A stretch of 51,916 nt of DNA from Bacteroidaceae bacterium (GCA_016284045.1 JAEEOB010000127.1:1-51916); one strand, 5' to 3'. Positions 17,990 through 27,505 are shown, counted from the stretch's first letter. Notes: generated from the letters alone by a model not told the origin. Program-made: numbers and translations.

Positions 17990-18054
17990 AAAAAAAGACT
18001 TTAGGGCGGTTCTTCTATTTCCCTTTATCCGTTAAATGCGGGGTATTGTCTATG

Positions 18055-18085
18055 CAAAGTTACGAATAATAATTAATAATTGAAA
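18055..18085 (-). promoter_or_regulatory. Likely promoter of the sugar transferase gene
   Basis: On the minus strand TAACTTTG (18062-18055), with TTTC rather than TTTG about 20 bases upstream. The leader is about 60 bases. Confidence 0.55.
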
Positions 18086-18098
18086 GGAAAAGGGTAAA

Positions 18099-18141
18099 AT
18101 AAATAAGGAGTGAGAGAAAAATCAGTTTTTTTCTTCACTCC
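18099..18141 (-). terminator. Terminator of the DUF4369-like lipoprotein gene
   Basis: On the minus strand GGAGTGA-AGAAAAA pairs with TTTTTCT-C-TCACTCC (one bulge), followed by TTATTTATTTT. The hairpin begins 2 bp after the stop codon. Confidence 0.75.
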
Positions 18142-18142
18142 C

Positions 18143-18853
18143 TTAATAATTATAATATCCTTGATTGTAGAGCGCTCCTTTACACATCTCACGGAAATGC
18201 TGTATCTCACGGTTCATTTTAAACGATGGCGGTGCAGTGTTGTATATAGTCTGCAGCTTTGGTGGCATACAGTAGTATCCTGCGTTTGATGACGCTTCGT
18301 CACACATTCTCAAAAACCATGACACGCCTAACACGTTGTCATAGTTTTCTTCCACGAACGCACATTCCAGGCTGTCGATTTGTGCAGTGATAGTTCGTAT
18401 GGAGTTGGCATCAGTTTCGTATGTGCTCATGGTGCTATAGACCGACATTGATGAAATGCGGTCGTAAAGCTCTTTCTGTATGAACACCAGTGAGTCGCGT
18501 GTGTTGAGGAATGTGTAGAATCTGTCGTTCAGAGGTGTACCGCTTACATGAATATTTGAATTTTGGAAATTGATTGTCACTTCTCCTGTCTCAAGCACCA
18601 TAGGTATGCCAGTGCTGCCCATGTATATCGTCACGCATTGGATGGAGTCAAGCGGGCCGGTCATTTCAAACTGACCATGAACCACACGGCATGAGTCAAT
18701 GTAAGGAAGGCTATAGGAGGACATAGGAGCCATATAAGCATATTCACCGTCAAGGGTCGATTGTGTCGATTTGCCCTTCACAAAGTATTGCTGCTCCGAG
18801 CAGGAAACTACCAATACTGAAAAAATAATTATGGTGTATATGCTGTACTTCAT
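18143..18853 (-). CDS. DUF4369-type lipoprotein
   Basis: The 236-residue protein has a lipoprotein signal (MKYSIYTIIIFSVLVVSC) with the lipid-modified Cys at residue 18. The following region (GEYAYMAPM ... IDSCRVVHGQFEMTG ... VTIYMG) has the strand pattern of DUF4369, a beta domain often found in front of thioredoxin domains in Bacteroidota. Here no thioredoxin domain follows; the C-terminal part is helical and of unknown role. The ATG at 18853 was preferred to an in-frame TTG four codons earlier. Likely sits in the inner or outer membrane facing the periplasm. Confidence 0.72.
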   Translation of the reverse strand: MKYSIYTIIIFSVLVVSCSEQQYFVKGKSTQSTLDGEYAYMAPMSSYSLPYIDSCRVVHGQFEMTGPLDSIQCVTIYMGSTGIPMVLETGEVTINFQNSNIHVSGTPLNDRFYTFLNTRDSLVFIQKELYDRISSMSVYSTMSTYETDANSIRTITAQIDSLECAFVEENYDNVLGVSWFLRMCDEASSNAGYYCMPPKLQTIYNTAPPSFKMNREIQHFREMCKGALYNQGYYNY

Positions 18854-19034
18854 TTTAACACACAATTTTGCAGACGTAGCAGTGGAATAATACGTTGCAT
18901 GCCATGTTATTCATGCAAAATTACAATTAACTTTGTTTTATCACAAATAAAATGCCTATTCTTTTAGAAATATTCAATTTATTTCACGTTTCGACTCAAT
19001 TTATTTACGTTTATTCACTTTTTACTGTTTATTA

Positions 19035-19066
19035 TTTGGAGGAACGGATTATTTTTACTAACTTTG
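19035..19066 (+). promoter_or_regulatory. Promoter of tRNA-Val
   Basis: TTTG (19035-19038), 20 bases, TAACTTTG (19059-19066). The start would be near 19073, about 20 bases before the mature tRNA. Confidence 0.8.
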
Positions 19067-19094
19067 CACCGCAATTAAGAAAATTGCCTACGAA

Positions 19095-19169
19095 GGGCGT
19101 TTAGCTCAGCTGGTTTAGAGCATCTGCCTTACAAGCAGAGGGTCGGCGGTTCGAATCCGTCAACGCCCA
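19095..19169 (+). tRNA. tRNA-Val (anticodon UAC)
   Basis: The sequence folds into a standard cloverleaf. GGGCGTT pairs with AACGCCC in the acceptor stem, the D loop has AGCTCAGCTGG, the anticodon stem TCTGC/GCAGA encloses CTTACAA with anticodon TAC, and the T arm has GGTTCGAATCC. The CCA end is not encoded. It has its own promoter and terminator and is a single-tRNA unit. Confidence 0.97.
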
Positions 19170-19175
19170 CAATAT

Positions 19176-19203
19176 AAAGAGTCCATTTACGGACTCTTTT
19201 TTG
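19176..19203 (+). terminator. Terminator of tRNA-Val
   Basis: AAAGAGTCC (19176-19184) and GGACTCTTT (19191-19199) form a perfect 9-bp stem followed by more T. Confidence 0.88.
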
Positions 19204-19392
19204 TTTTTAGTTGCTTGTTATTGGGAACGGGTTTTGTATAATGATTTTTTAGACGCACCATGATGCCTCTCTGCCACGCCTACGGATATTTCATTCGTGG
19301 GTGGGGATTTGGAAAACGTTCCCAATTGCCTTCCAATTTGACTCCCATTCCGCAGGAATAAACTCCCATTCAAAGGATTAACTTCGTATTAA
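19204..19392 (+). repeat. Copy D of the modular intergenic repeat
   Basis: Modules in order: TTTTTAG, TTGCTTGTTATTGGGAACGG, TTTTTTAGACGCACCATG, TACGGATATTTCATTCGT, the near-palindrome GGAAAACGTTCCC (19311-19323), CAATTGCC, and two AACTCCCATT-type units. It lies between the tRNA terminator and the stop of the endonuclease gene. It is the most complete copy except that the module with CCACCTCC is missing. Confidence 0.7.
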
Positions 19393-19396
19393 AAAC

Positions 19397-20449
19397 TCAT
19401 CTGAACCTTCCGATTTGACTCTCGACCCGTTTTTCCATGTCGTCGGGAATGGCAGGGAAAAAGTCAATTCCTGTGATTCGTTCCACTTCGTCTATTGTCA
19501 TCAGGTAGTCATTCAGGTTGGTGCTGCCGTGGCGGTTCTCACAGATAAATCCGATCCCTTTACCCTGATGTTTGTTGCTTAACACCACCTTGAAGAAAGC
19601 GTCGGGAACGGGTATTCGGCTTTTGCCCAACATCTCGCGGTTGCGTCTGTGGGGATAGAAAATCGGTCCGCAGACGATATATACATCCCCTTCCTGACGT
19701 GCCCAGTCGCGGCATTTTATCTCAATGTCGTTCCACACGCCGCTGTTCAAGTCGTAATGCTGCGGGCAGACGTTCGTCATCAGGAATGTTTCGTACATGG
19801 CATCTTCGTCCCATTTATTGTCGCCAGCTGGGCAGAGGTGCCCTCTGTCGTAGAGTTTTGATTTGTTATAGTCGTAGAAGTGGGTTGAGTTGCTGACTTC
19901 ATCATCGTCGTGAAATGCGCGTTGAGGACGCTGGCCGTGACCGTATGTATGTGGTTTTGTCAGATGCCATGCTACCCAGTTGGCCTGTTTTGTTTGCTGG
20001 TTATACGACAGAGCATAGGTCTTCCGATAGAGAATCTGCTCTGGTTTTTCTTTGATTTTTGCAGGGATGGCGATATAGTCGGGAGTATCGGAGAAAATAC
20101 CGTCCTCGTAATCGGTGTTTTTGTCGTATTTGTATTTGTAGCCATGCAGGTTGGGGTCATTGTCGTTGGTCGGCTTCCGCTGAGGAGAGCCGGGATTTGA
20201 TGACGCTGTGCCTGTGCTGCCGTTTTTAGTGGTTTCCTTGAAATCTGACTTCGTTAGTCCTGTAGCGTTCTTATCTTGTTGCTGTTGTGAGGCGTTTTCT
20301 ATCTGTAAGCCTATAAAAGTTTCTGATTTAGCTTGTTCGGCATCGCTCTTTTTGTCTGTTCGGCTGCATGATATCATGACAGTTCCTCCAATAAGCATTG
20401 CATAGCATACGTTAATTGTCAGAATTTTCCGAAAGTTGTTTCTTTTCAT
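19397..20449 (-). CDS. DNA/RNA non-specific endonuclease, lipoprotein
   Basis: The 350-residue product has a lipoprotein-like signal with Cys at about residue 28 (GTVMISC), a low-complexity Lys/Asn/Ser/Gln linker to about residue 110, and a NUC1-type nuclease domain. The active-site block is YDRGHLCPAGDNKWD (about 198-212), where DRGH supplies the catalytic His; MTNVCPQ and NSGVWNDIE follow as expected for metal binding. Such bba-Me-finger nucleases cut both DNA and RNA. A surface or periplasmic nuclease may serve nutrient scavenging; this role is inferred. A weak promoter (TAAATTTG, 20489-20482) lies upstream. Confidence 0.9.
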   Translation of the reverse strand: MKRNNFRKILTINVCYAMLIGGTVMISCSRTDKKSDAEQAKSETFIGLQIENASQQQQDKNATGLTKSDFKETTKNGSTGTASSNPGSPQRKPTNDNDPNLHGYKYKYDKNTDYEDGIFSDTPDYIAIPAKIKEKPEQILYRKTYALSYNQQTKQANWVAWHLTKPHTYGHGQRPQRAFHDDDEVSNSTHFYDYNKSKLYDRGHLCPAGDNKWDEDAMYETFLMTNVCPQHYDLNSGVWNDIEIKCRDWARQEGDVYIVCGPIFYPHRRNREMLGKSRIPVPDAFFKVVLSNKHQGKGIGFICENRHGSTNLNDYLMTIDEVERITGIDFFPAIPDDMEKRVESQIGRFR

Positions 20450-20569
20450 TATGTTGTTGGTCTATGAGATTGGATTTTTTGCAAATTTAGATAAAATTTC
20501 CGAATTATAAGCCAATCGTGATAAAGAAATTATTTTTATGTCCACAACTATAAGTGTGGGTCCAGTAAA

Positions 20570-22195
20570 TTATGTCAGAATTGTCTGTGAAGCCATTTCA
20601 GCACAACGTTCACCGTCGATACCTGCCGACACAATACCGCCTGCATAGCCGGCTCCTTCGCCACAGGGAAACAGTCCTTCTATTCGGATGTGCTGCAGTG
20701 ATGCAGGGTCACGTAGGATTCTGACCGGTGAGCTGGTGCGTGTCTCTATGGCAATCATGGTTGCTTCGTTGGTGAGGAATCCGTGTGCGTGTTTGCCGAA
20801 ATGCCGGAATCCTTCTTGCAGCCGTGTGCTGATGAATTTAGGCAGCCAGAAATGGAGTGGTGAGATGATCAGACCTGGCTGATACGACGATGTTGGCAGA
20901 CTGCCCGACACGCGTTTGTTTACGAAGTCAGCCATCCTCTGAGCGGGTGCTGTCTGGTGTCGGTTGCTCTGTTGCCAAGTGAGTTTCTCCAGATAAGCCT
21001 GAAATTGCATCATCGCCAGCGGGCTGTCAGCTAACCATTCCTGTCCTTCTGCGGCCAGCATGGTGTTGATAAAAATTTTGGCATCGGCATCAATCAGGCT
21101 GGTGTCTTGAAGGTCTTCCGGACGAGTCTCCACCACCATTCCGCTGTTGCTCCAAGGAGAGTTGCGCTCAGCCGCAGACATGCCGTTTACGACCACCTGT
21201 TCCGGTCCGCTTGCCGCGGGAACCACAGTGCCGCCCGGACACATGCAGAAGGAATAGACACCTCTGCCGCCCGCCTGCATCACGTAGCTGTATTCGGCGG
21301 GAGGCAGGTATTTCCCTTTGCCTTCCTTGTTATGATATTGTATTCGGTCGATGAGTATTGCCGGATGTTCCAGTCTCACGCCTACAGCAATGCCTTTTGG
21401 CGCAATCTCGATTTGACGGCTGTGCAGCAGTTGATAGACATCACGGGCTGAATGCCCTGTGGCGAGTATCACTTGTCCGCGGAATTCCCTGCCGTCGGCG
21501 GTGGTGATGCCTTCCACCTTGTTGCCATGTATTAGCAGACCGGTCATCTTGGTCTGGAAATGGACTTCTCCGCCGCAGTTTTGGATTGTGTGGCGCATCG
21601 ACTCGATGATGCCGGGCAACTTGTTCGTGCCGATATGGGGATGGGCATCAATTAGAATGGACGGATTGGCGCCATGCTGGCAGAACACCCGAAGGATTTT
21701 CTCTACGTTTCCCCGTTTCTTACTGCGTGTGAAGAGCTTACCGTCGGAGAATGCACCTGCGCCTCCTTCGCCAAAGCAGTAGTTTGATTCGCTGTCGATT
21801 TCCTGTGTCTTGCTGATGGCACCCACGTCCTTACGACGAGAATGGACATCCTTGCCTCGCTCCACCACCACGGGTCGCACTCCCAGTTCAATCAGCCGGA
21901 GGGCAGCGAACAGTCCGGCGGGTCCGGCACCCACCACCACCACCTGGGGGCAGCCGTCAACATTTCGGTAGGCAATCTCCTCAAACAGCTGGTCTTCTGG
22001 TCGTTCATTCTCATACACCCGTACGGTCAGGTTGACGTAAATCGTGCGTTGACGTGCGTCGATACTTCGACGCAGCACACGCACATGGGTGATGTTCCCT
22101 CGGTTGATGCCTTTCTCTGCCGCTATGTAATCGGTGATGGCACTCTTTGTATAGGCTTGCTCGGGCAGCAGGCGCAGTTGAAAATCGTATGTCAT
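20570..22195 (-). CDS. FAD-dependent NAD(P)-type oxidoreductase (putative dehydrogenase)
   Basis: The protein is 541 residues from the ATG at 22195, chosen because the family N-terminus starts MTYDFQLRLLPEQA. A small N-terminal domain (1-80) is followed by a dinucleotide-binding motif VVVGAGPAGLFAALRL (about 86-101) and ERG, then NYCFGEGGAGAFSDGKL, typical of a widespread family of uncharacterised FAD-dependent proteins. Near the end, LFPCGEGAGYAGGI is the usual second FAD contact. The substrate is not known. It lies downstream of queA on the same strand, separated by a repeat copy. Confidence 0.85.
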   Translation of the reverse strand: MTYDFQLRLLPEQAYTKSAITDYIAAEKGINRGNITHVRVLRRSIDARQRTIYVNLTVRVYENERPEDQLFEEIAYRNVDGCPQVVVVGAGPAGLFAALRLIELGVRPVVVERGKDVHSRRKDVGAISKTQEIDSESNYCFGEGGAGAFSDGKLFTRSKKRGNVEKILRVFCQHGANPSILIDAHPHIGTNKLPGIIESMRHTIQNCGGEVHFQTKMTGLLIHGNKVEGITTADGREFRGQVILATGHSARDVYQLLHSRQIEIAPKGIAVGVRLEHPAILIDRIQYHNKEGKGKYLPPAEYSYVMQAGGRGVYSFCMCPGGTVVPAASGPEQVVVNGMSAAERNSPWSNSGMVVETRPEDLQDTSLIDADAKIFINTMLAAEGQEWLADSPLAMMQFQAYLEKLTWQQSNRHQTAPAQRMADFVNKRVSGSLPTSSYQPGLIISPLHFWLPKFISTRLQEGFRHFGKHAHGFLTNEATMIAIETRTSSPVRILRDPASLQHIRIEGLFPCGEGAGYAGGIVSAGIDGERCAEMASQTILT

Positions 22196-22202
22196 TTTTT
22201 TG

Positions 22203-22379
22203 TAAGGAGTTAAAACTTCATTTGGAGTTAAATTCCTTCGGAATTGGGAGTAAAGTCTCCGAATGGAAGTTAAATTAGAAGGCAAATGGGAACGTTTCCC
22301 AAATCCTCATCCACGCATAAAATAACCGTAAAAAAACCGTCAAAAATCAAACCAACTACAAACTAACAACTAACACCCT
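22203..22379 (-). repeat. Copy E of the modular intergenic repeat, minus orientation
   Basis: Read on the minus strand: units of TTAGTTG/TTAGTTT/GTAGTTG, GGTTTGATTTTT, TACGGTTATTTTATGCGT, GGGATT-like sequence, the palindrome-like GGGAAACGTTCCC (22300-22288), ATTTGCC, then several AACTCC units. The order is the same as in copy D. It fills the whole gap between queA and the oxidoreductase and even touches the queA stop. Confidence 0.65.
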
Positions 22380-23635
22380 GGAATTAGCAGCGATGAGTCG
22401 CCGTAGCTGAGAAACCTGAAATCGTGGGCGAGCGCATAGTCGTAGATGGTGTGCCAGTCGCCGTTTACGAATGCGGAAACGAGGAGGAGCAGGGTGGACC
22501 GTGGCTGGTGGAAGTTCGTGATCATCATCTTCACAATATGGTAATGGTAGCCGGGTGCGATGATGATTTGTGTGCTGGTGTGCAGTGCTTCCAGACCGTT
22601 TGTGTTGAGATATCCGAGGATGTTGCGGAGGTAACGGATCGTGAGTGCCGTGTCGTCTGCTTCTTCTTCCTCGCGGTCTTCGTATGGCTCCCACTGATCC
22701 ACGTGCAGGTCGTTCTCTGTCAGGTCGATGCGTTTGTCCAACTTCTTGCCGATATAATAGAGGCTTTCAAGAGTGCGGACCGAGGTGGTGCCGACAGCGA
22801 TGGCGCATCCGCCGTGTTCAATCAGTTTCTCGATGGTCTGCCGTTTCACTACGATATACTCGGAGTGCATGGCATGTCCGCCTATCTCGTCGCTCTTCAC
22901 AGGCTTGAACGTGCCGGCTCCCACATGGAGCGTCAGCTCCTCGCGCTCAATTCCTTTCGTGTCGATGGCGGCTAGCACTTGCTGGGTGAAATGCAGTCCG
23001 GCTGTGGGTGCTGCCACCGACCCTTTCACTTTTGAATAGACCGTCTGATAGGTGCGCAGGTCGCTCTCCTCTGTCTTACGGTTTAGGTAGGGTGGGATAG
23101 GCATCTCACCACATGCCTCCAGTACTTCGGCGAACGAGAGCGACTCTTCAGTCCAGAAGAAGCGTATGCGGTGGCGTGTGCCGCCGTCGTCGGCGGTGGC
23201 GGGAGTGTCTGTCTCAATCCGTTCGGCGAATAGTGTCAGATTTTTTCCGTGAACGGTGATGGTCCGTTCAAGCGTGCCTGCCTTCCAGCGTTTCAGGTTG
23301 CCTATCATGCAGAGCCACTGGCATTCGCCTTTTGATGCGAAATTCTGCTGATATTCCAGGGGGTGCAGCGGCTCCATGCAGAACACCTCAATGGTGGCAC
23401 CAGTGGCTTTTTGGAAATGCAGACGAGCCTGAATCACTTTCGTGTTGTTAAATACCATCAGGGCATCTGCAGGCAGGTAGAAGGGCAGCGATGCAAAGTG
23501 GTCTTCGATTACTGTCCCCTTGTTGTAAACCAGTAGTTTGCTACTGTCTCGCTGAGGTAGAGGATATTTGGCTATGCGGCTGTCGGGCAGCTCATAGTCG
23601 TAGTCGGAAATATGTATGTGTCGGGGTGATGTCAT
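22370..23635 (-). CDS. queA: S-adenosylmethionine:tRNA ribosyltransferase-isomerase
   Basis: The 421-residue enzyme transfers the ribosyl part of SAM to preQ1 in tRNA to form epoxyqueuosine, a late step of queuosine synthesis. The start region DYDYELPDSRIAKYPL, then LMVFNNTKVIQARL, GSVAAPTAGLHFT and LHVGAGTFKPV are family hallmarks. It is longer than the 340-360 residues common in other phyla, with an acidic insert (EDREEEEADD, near 325). The start ATG lies in the last of three 20-bp tandem repeats that begin at the birA stop, so the two genes are probably co-transcribed. Confidence 0.95.
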   Translation of the reverse strand: MTSPRHIHISDYDYELPDSRIAKYPLPQRDSSKLLVYNKGTVIEDHFASLPFYLPADALMVFNNTKVIQARLHFQKATGATIEVFCMEPLHPLEYQQNFASKGECQWLCMIGNLKRWKAGTLERTITVHGKNLTLFAERIETDTPATADDGGTRHRIRFFWTEESLSFAEVLEACGEMPIPPYLNRKTEESDLRTYQTVYSKVKGSVAAPTAGLHFTQQVLAAIDTKGIEREELTLHVGAGTFKPVKSDEIGGHAMHSEYIVVKRQTIEKLIEHGGCAIAVGTTSVRTLESLYYIGKKLDKRIDLTENDLHVDQWEPYEDREEEEADDTALTIRYLRNILGYLNTNGLEALHTSTQIIIAPGYHYHIVKMMITNFHQPRSTLLLLVSAFVNGDWHTIYDYALAHDFRFLSYGDSSLLIPGC

Positions 23636-23690
23636 GTGAGTCAAACTTATGTCATGTGAATCAAACTTATGTCATGTGAATCTAACTTCT
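23631..23690 (-). repeat. 20-bp tandem repeat (three copies) across the birA-queA junction
   Basis: Units start at 23631, 23651 and 23671 on the plus strand (GTCATGTGA(G/A)TCAAACTTAT-like). On the minus strand each holds CACATGACAT. The first unit carries the birA stop as ATGA, the middle gives ATG-ACA-TAA, and the last gives the queA start. Confidence 0.85.
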
Positions 23691-24418
23691 TTGAATTCAT
23701 AACGCCGAGTTGTGCCTTCATCGTCAATGAGTAGCAGGTGTCCGCTTTCCTCGATTCCGGCAATCCGTGCGTTAAATGTGCCGTGGGCATCCGCATAGGG
23801 GTGAAAGCCTTCGCGGCGGTACAGGTTTTCTGTGTATTCTTTTCTGATGGCAGTCGCTTCTCCGTCTTTGAGTTGGCTATAGATGTCGGCGAACTCCTTG
23901 ATAATGGTTGTGAGCAGCATATTGCGGTCGAACTCCCTGCCGAATATCTGTCTGAGCGAAATGGGGTTGGGTGCGTCGCTCACGAACCGGGTCTGGTTCA
24001 CGTTCAGGCCGGTGCCTATGATGCAGTTGTCTATGTTCTTGCCTTGCAGGTCGCACTCGATGAGCGTACCGCCGAGTTTGTTGTCGTCGTAATAGATGTC
24101 ATTGGGCCATTTCACGGTGAACCGGTGACTGTGGGGCGGGCTGATGGTTTTCAACAAACGGATGATGGCGAGTGCCATGGTCTGGCTGATGATAAACTGC
24201 CGGGCAGCAGGCAGAAACGACGGGTGAGTCAGGATGGAGAACGTCAGGTTTTTGCCTGATTCGCTCTCCCAGCTGTTGCCTCTCTGACCCCGTCCTGTCG
24301 TCTGGTTGTCGGTGCTGACCACAAGCATCTCTTCCGCCTTGTAGCCTTCATCCAGTTTCCGGCGGAGGAAGTTGTTGGTGGAGTCAACCGTTGCTAAAAA
24401 TAACTGATGGAAGGGCAT
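23672..24418 (-). CDS. birA: Biotin--[acetyl-CoA-carboxylase] ligase
   Basis: The 248-residue protein activates biotin with ATP and attaches it to the carrier protein of biotin-dependent carboxylases. Motifs include TTGRGQRGNSWES (the biotinyl-AMP loop, about 41-53), KWPNDIYYDDNKLGGTLIE (about 105-123) and IGTGLNVNQ. It lacks an N-terminal helix-turn-helix, so it is a class I enzyme and not a repressor. The C-terminal SH3-like domain is short. The stop is duplicated into the 20-bp repeat upstream of queA. Confidence 0.94.
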   Translation of the reverse strand: MPFHQLFLATVDSTNNFLRRKLDEGYKAEEMLVVSTDNQTTGRGQRGNSWESESGKNLTFSILTHPSFLPAARQFIISQTMALAIIRLLKTISPPHSHRFTVKWPNDIYYDDNKLGGTLIECDLQGKNIDNCIIGTGLNVNQTRFVSDAPNPISLRQIFGREFDRNMLLTTIIKEFADIYSQLKDGEATAIRKEYTENLYRREGFHPYADAHGTFNARIAGIEESGHLLLIDDEGTTRRYEFKEVRFT

Positions 24419-24512
24419 GTTTGATTTTCTAGTTTTTTAGTCTGAATACTCAGAAATCTCAGATTACTCGAAATTCTCAGATATAATTATTATCAAAGAA
24501 TACCATTCTTTT

Positions 24513-25301
24513 TCAGAACTCAATCCGGAATTTATGTTTTTCCTTCATCTCGTCGTATTTCTCCTTGTTGAACCGGTAGTTGATGGGTATTCGTGGGCTG
24601 TTGCGCACGATTCCATCATCCACGGCATCAAGCAGTCCCAAGTTCATCATCTTACGGTAGAAATTCCGTCGGTCGAACTTTACGCCCAGGATCGCCTCAT
24701 ACAGGTTCTGGAGCTCCGGCATGGTGAACACCTCTGGCAGCAGTTCAAACCCGATTGGCTCGAAATGGATTTTCTCTTTCAGACTCTGGTGTGCCGCAGC
24801 GAGGATTTCTGCGTGGTCGAATGCGAGATTTGGCAGTTGACCAATCGGAAACCACTGAGCTTCAGCAGCATCGTCACCCGCTCGTACTTCTGTCTTGTTC
24901 ACCAGGGCGAAATAGGCGATGGTGATGACACGCTCTCTTGGATCACGTCCGATGTCGGTAAAGGTGTGAAACTGCTCAATGAAAGCCGTGTCCAGCCCGG
25001 TTTCTTCCTGGAGCTCACGTCTGGCGCACTCGTCAGCGGACTCGTCCAAACGCATAAAACCGCCGGGAATAGCCCAGCAGCCTTCAAACGGTTGGATTCC
25101 TCGCTTAATTAGCAGCACGCTCAGTCCTGATTTGTCGTAACCGAAAATCACGCAGTCGGTTGTTATGGCGGCATGAGGGTATTTATACCAATAGCCGTTC
25201 ATCACTTCCACGCCGGCCTGTTTGCCGGTAATCACACTCAGATCAATGTTCGATTTGCGTAAAACATCCCTCAAGTCAGGATGAATCCCTTCTGGTCCCA
25301 T
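24513..25301 (-). CDS. Nudix hydrolase with C-terminal winged-helix region (NrtR-like layout)
   Basis: The 262-residue protein has a Nudix domain in the N-terminal half: the box is complete (G-x5-E-x7-RELQEETGL, about residues 80-102). The C-terminal part (TMPELQNLYEAILG ... DRRNFYRKMMNLGLL) is the winged-helix region seen in NrtR-type regulators and many Bacteroidota Nudix proteins, some of which control sugar or NAD genes. It could thus be an enzyme, a regulator that binds ADP-ribose-like ligands, or both. The start at 25301 is supported by a strong promoter whose start point lies about 30 bases upstream, which rules out an earlier in-frame TTG. Confidence 0.88.
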   Translation of the reverse strand: MGPEGIHPDLRDVLRKSNIDLSVITGKQAGVEVMNGYWYKYPHAAITTDCVIFGYDKSGLSVLLIKRGIQPFEGCWAIPGGFMRLDESADECARRELQEETGLDTAFIEQFHTFTDIGRDPRERVITIAYFALVNKTEVRAGDDAAEAQWFPIGQLPNLAFDHAEILAAAHQSLKEKIHFEPIGFELLPEVFTMPELQNLYEAILGVKFDRRNFYRKMMNLGLLDAVDDGIVRNSPRIPINYRFNKEKYDEMKEKHKFRIEF

Positions 25302-25334
25302 ATCAAAATAAATCTTATTAGTGTTAATTCTACG

Positions 25335-25366
25335 CAAAGTTAGTGATAACAAACCAAAAATCCAAA
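25335..25366 (-). promoter_or_regulatory. Promoter of the Nudix gene
   Basis: On the minus strand TTTG (25366-25363), 20 bases, TAACTTTG (25342-25335). Decides the downstream start of the gene. Confidence 0.8.
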
Positions 25367-25505
25367 TATTTTGATGTTTTTCTTCAATGTCGGTTATTTT
25401 TTGTATTTTATCGAAAAAGCAGCTGTTTTTTCATCGAATATGATTAAACTAAATGAACTAAACAAAATCTAATAAAAAAGTATGTTTTTTCAATAACCAG
25501 TTTAA

Positions 25506-26387
<882 letters not shown>

Positions 26388-26475
26388 TCCTTCATACGGT
26401 CTGTTGATATGACAAAGGAAAGATATTATCAACGGGTTACATCATAAACATAATCTCAATGATATCTTTAACCGC

Positions 26476-26512
26476 AACAGACTCACTGTGTTTCAGTGGG
26501 TCTGTTGTTTTT
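26476..26512 (+). terminator. Terminator of the esterase gene
   Basis: A 13-bp stem (26476-26488 with 26494-26506, one G-U pair) is followed by GTTTTT. Confidence 0.82.
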
Positions 26513-26550
26513 AGGATTATGAGGATTGTCCTCAAGCGTCTTAATAATCA

Positions 26551-26800
26551 GTTTGTAGTTTATGGTTGTTATGCTTTTTGTGGCTGGTCATGCCATTTCA
26601 CGATTCAAGAAGGTGGTTGCTTGTGAAGTATGAAAACTTCACCTCCTATCGGTTCTGCTTTGAGAGAGGTTTTGGTGATGGGTTCTTTACGATTTTATTT
26701 TAGACGCACCATGGCATGTCTCTTCAAGCCCTACGGTTATTTCATGCGTTTGTGGGGATTAGGGGAGGTTCTGGTGACGGGGATTATGAGGCCGTTTTAT
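26551..26800 (+). repeat. Copy A of the modular intergenic repeat
   Basis: Modules in order: TGTAGTT unit, TTGTTATG, GCTTGTGAAGTATGAAAACT and CACCTCC, GAGAGGTTTTGGTGATGGGT, TTTTAGACGCACCATG, TACGGTTATTTCATGCGT and TGGGGATT. The stretch 26603-26690 aligns well with 37805-37892. A 71-codon ORF crosses it, but this is not taken as a gene. The region from the esterase stop to the HD gene (26388-26882) holds nothing else but terminators. Confidence 0.7.
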
Positions 26801-26822
26801 GTGGTTTATTGCCAGGGGGGCA

Positions 26823-26865
26823 TAATAAAGCAGACGGCTGCCTGATTACGTTGGGCGGCCGTCTG
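26823..26865 (-). terminator. Likely terminator of the HD-domain gene
   Basis: A 13-bp stem with G-U pairs (26831-26843 with 26853-26865) ends about 18 bp past the stop. The minus-strand tail CTTTATTATG is only moderately T-rich. Confidence 0.6.
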
Positions 26866-26882
26866 TATGAATTATCCTTTCA

Positions 26883-27479
26883 CTACCCTTCGAGCACGTG
26901 ACTGGCAAGTCCGTCGGCTGCGATGAGCAGGGATACGAGTGGTGTGAGCTCCTTGGCTTTGTTGAAGTTGCCTTTGGCTTCTGCCGACTGCATGGGTATG
27001 TCCCATGCCTGCATGTGCCATCGTATGGCGAGCGCTTCCTCGGTTGTAAGTTTCAGACCGTTCTTCATGAGCACGATGACGGATTTTTCGCCGTGTCCAA
27101 ATGGGAACTGTCCGTAATCCACATCATAGCCTTTGACTTCCTCCCATTGACCGTCTTTGTTTTTCTGCTTTTTCATGGCTGGTTTGTAGAAGTCTGCCTT
27201 GCAGACATCGTGCAGCAGCGCTGCGATAATCACGCTATCGACTGGCAGTTTCTCTTCTATGTCGGGTGTTCTCTTGATGAGTACCTCGCGGATGTCCATT
27301 GCCATGTCGAACACGTTGAGAGAGTGTTCTAATAATCCTCCTTCGTAATTCAGATGAAATTTTGAACTGGCAGGTGCTTTAAAGAATCCGATTCTCTCGA
27401 GCATCTGCATAGTTTTGATGATGCCGTCACGTTCCGTTGACATGAGCAACGTCATGAATCTGTCTTTTCTTTCTTTCAT
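26883..27479 (-). CDS. HD-domain phosphohydrolase
   Basis: A 198-residue cytoplasmic protein with the metal-binding residues of the HD superfamily in order: His in GGLLEHSLNV (about 51), the HD pair in ALLHDVCKAD (about 90), His in IRWHMQ (about 153) and Asp in IAADGLA (about 190). The layout is like the HD domain of YhaM-type 3'-5' exoribonucleases, but no OB-fold is present. The substrate (nucleotide or nucleic acid) is unknown. It has its own promoter. Confidence 0.85.
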   Translation of the reverse strand: MKERKDRFMTLLMSTERDGIIKTMQMLERIGFFKAPASSKFHLNYEGGLLEHSLNVFDMAMDIREVLIKRTPDIEEKLPVDSVIIAALLHDVCKADFYKPAMKKQKNKDGQWEEVKGYDVDYGQFPFGHGEKSVIVLMKNGLKLTTEEALAIRWHMQAWDIPMQSAEAKGNFNKAKELTPLVSLLIAADGLASHVLEG

Positions 27480-27505
27480 GGTTTTTTATTTTGTAGTTGT
27501 TTTTG

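Noticed and set aside
25302..25352. Earlier TTG start for the Nudix gene
   Set aside because: A consensus promoter overlaps this stretch, so the mRNA would start downstream of it.
26630..26845. 71-codon ORF across repeat copy A
   Set aside because: The frame is not kept across other copies of the repeat (copy E has a stop), so it is noted as a feature of the element and not as a gene.
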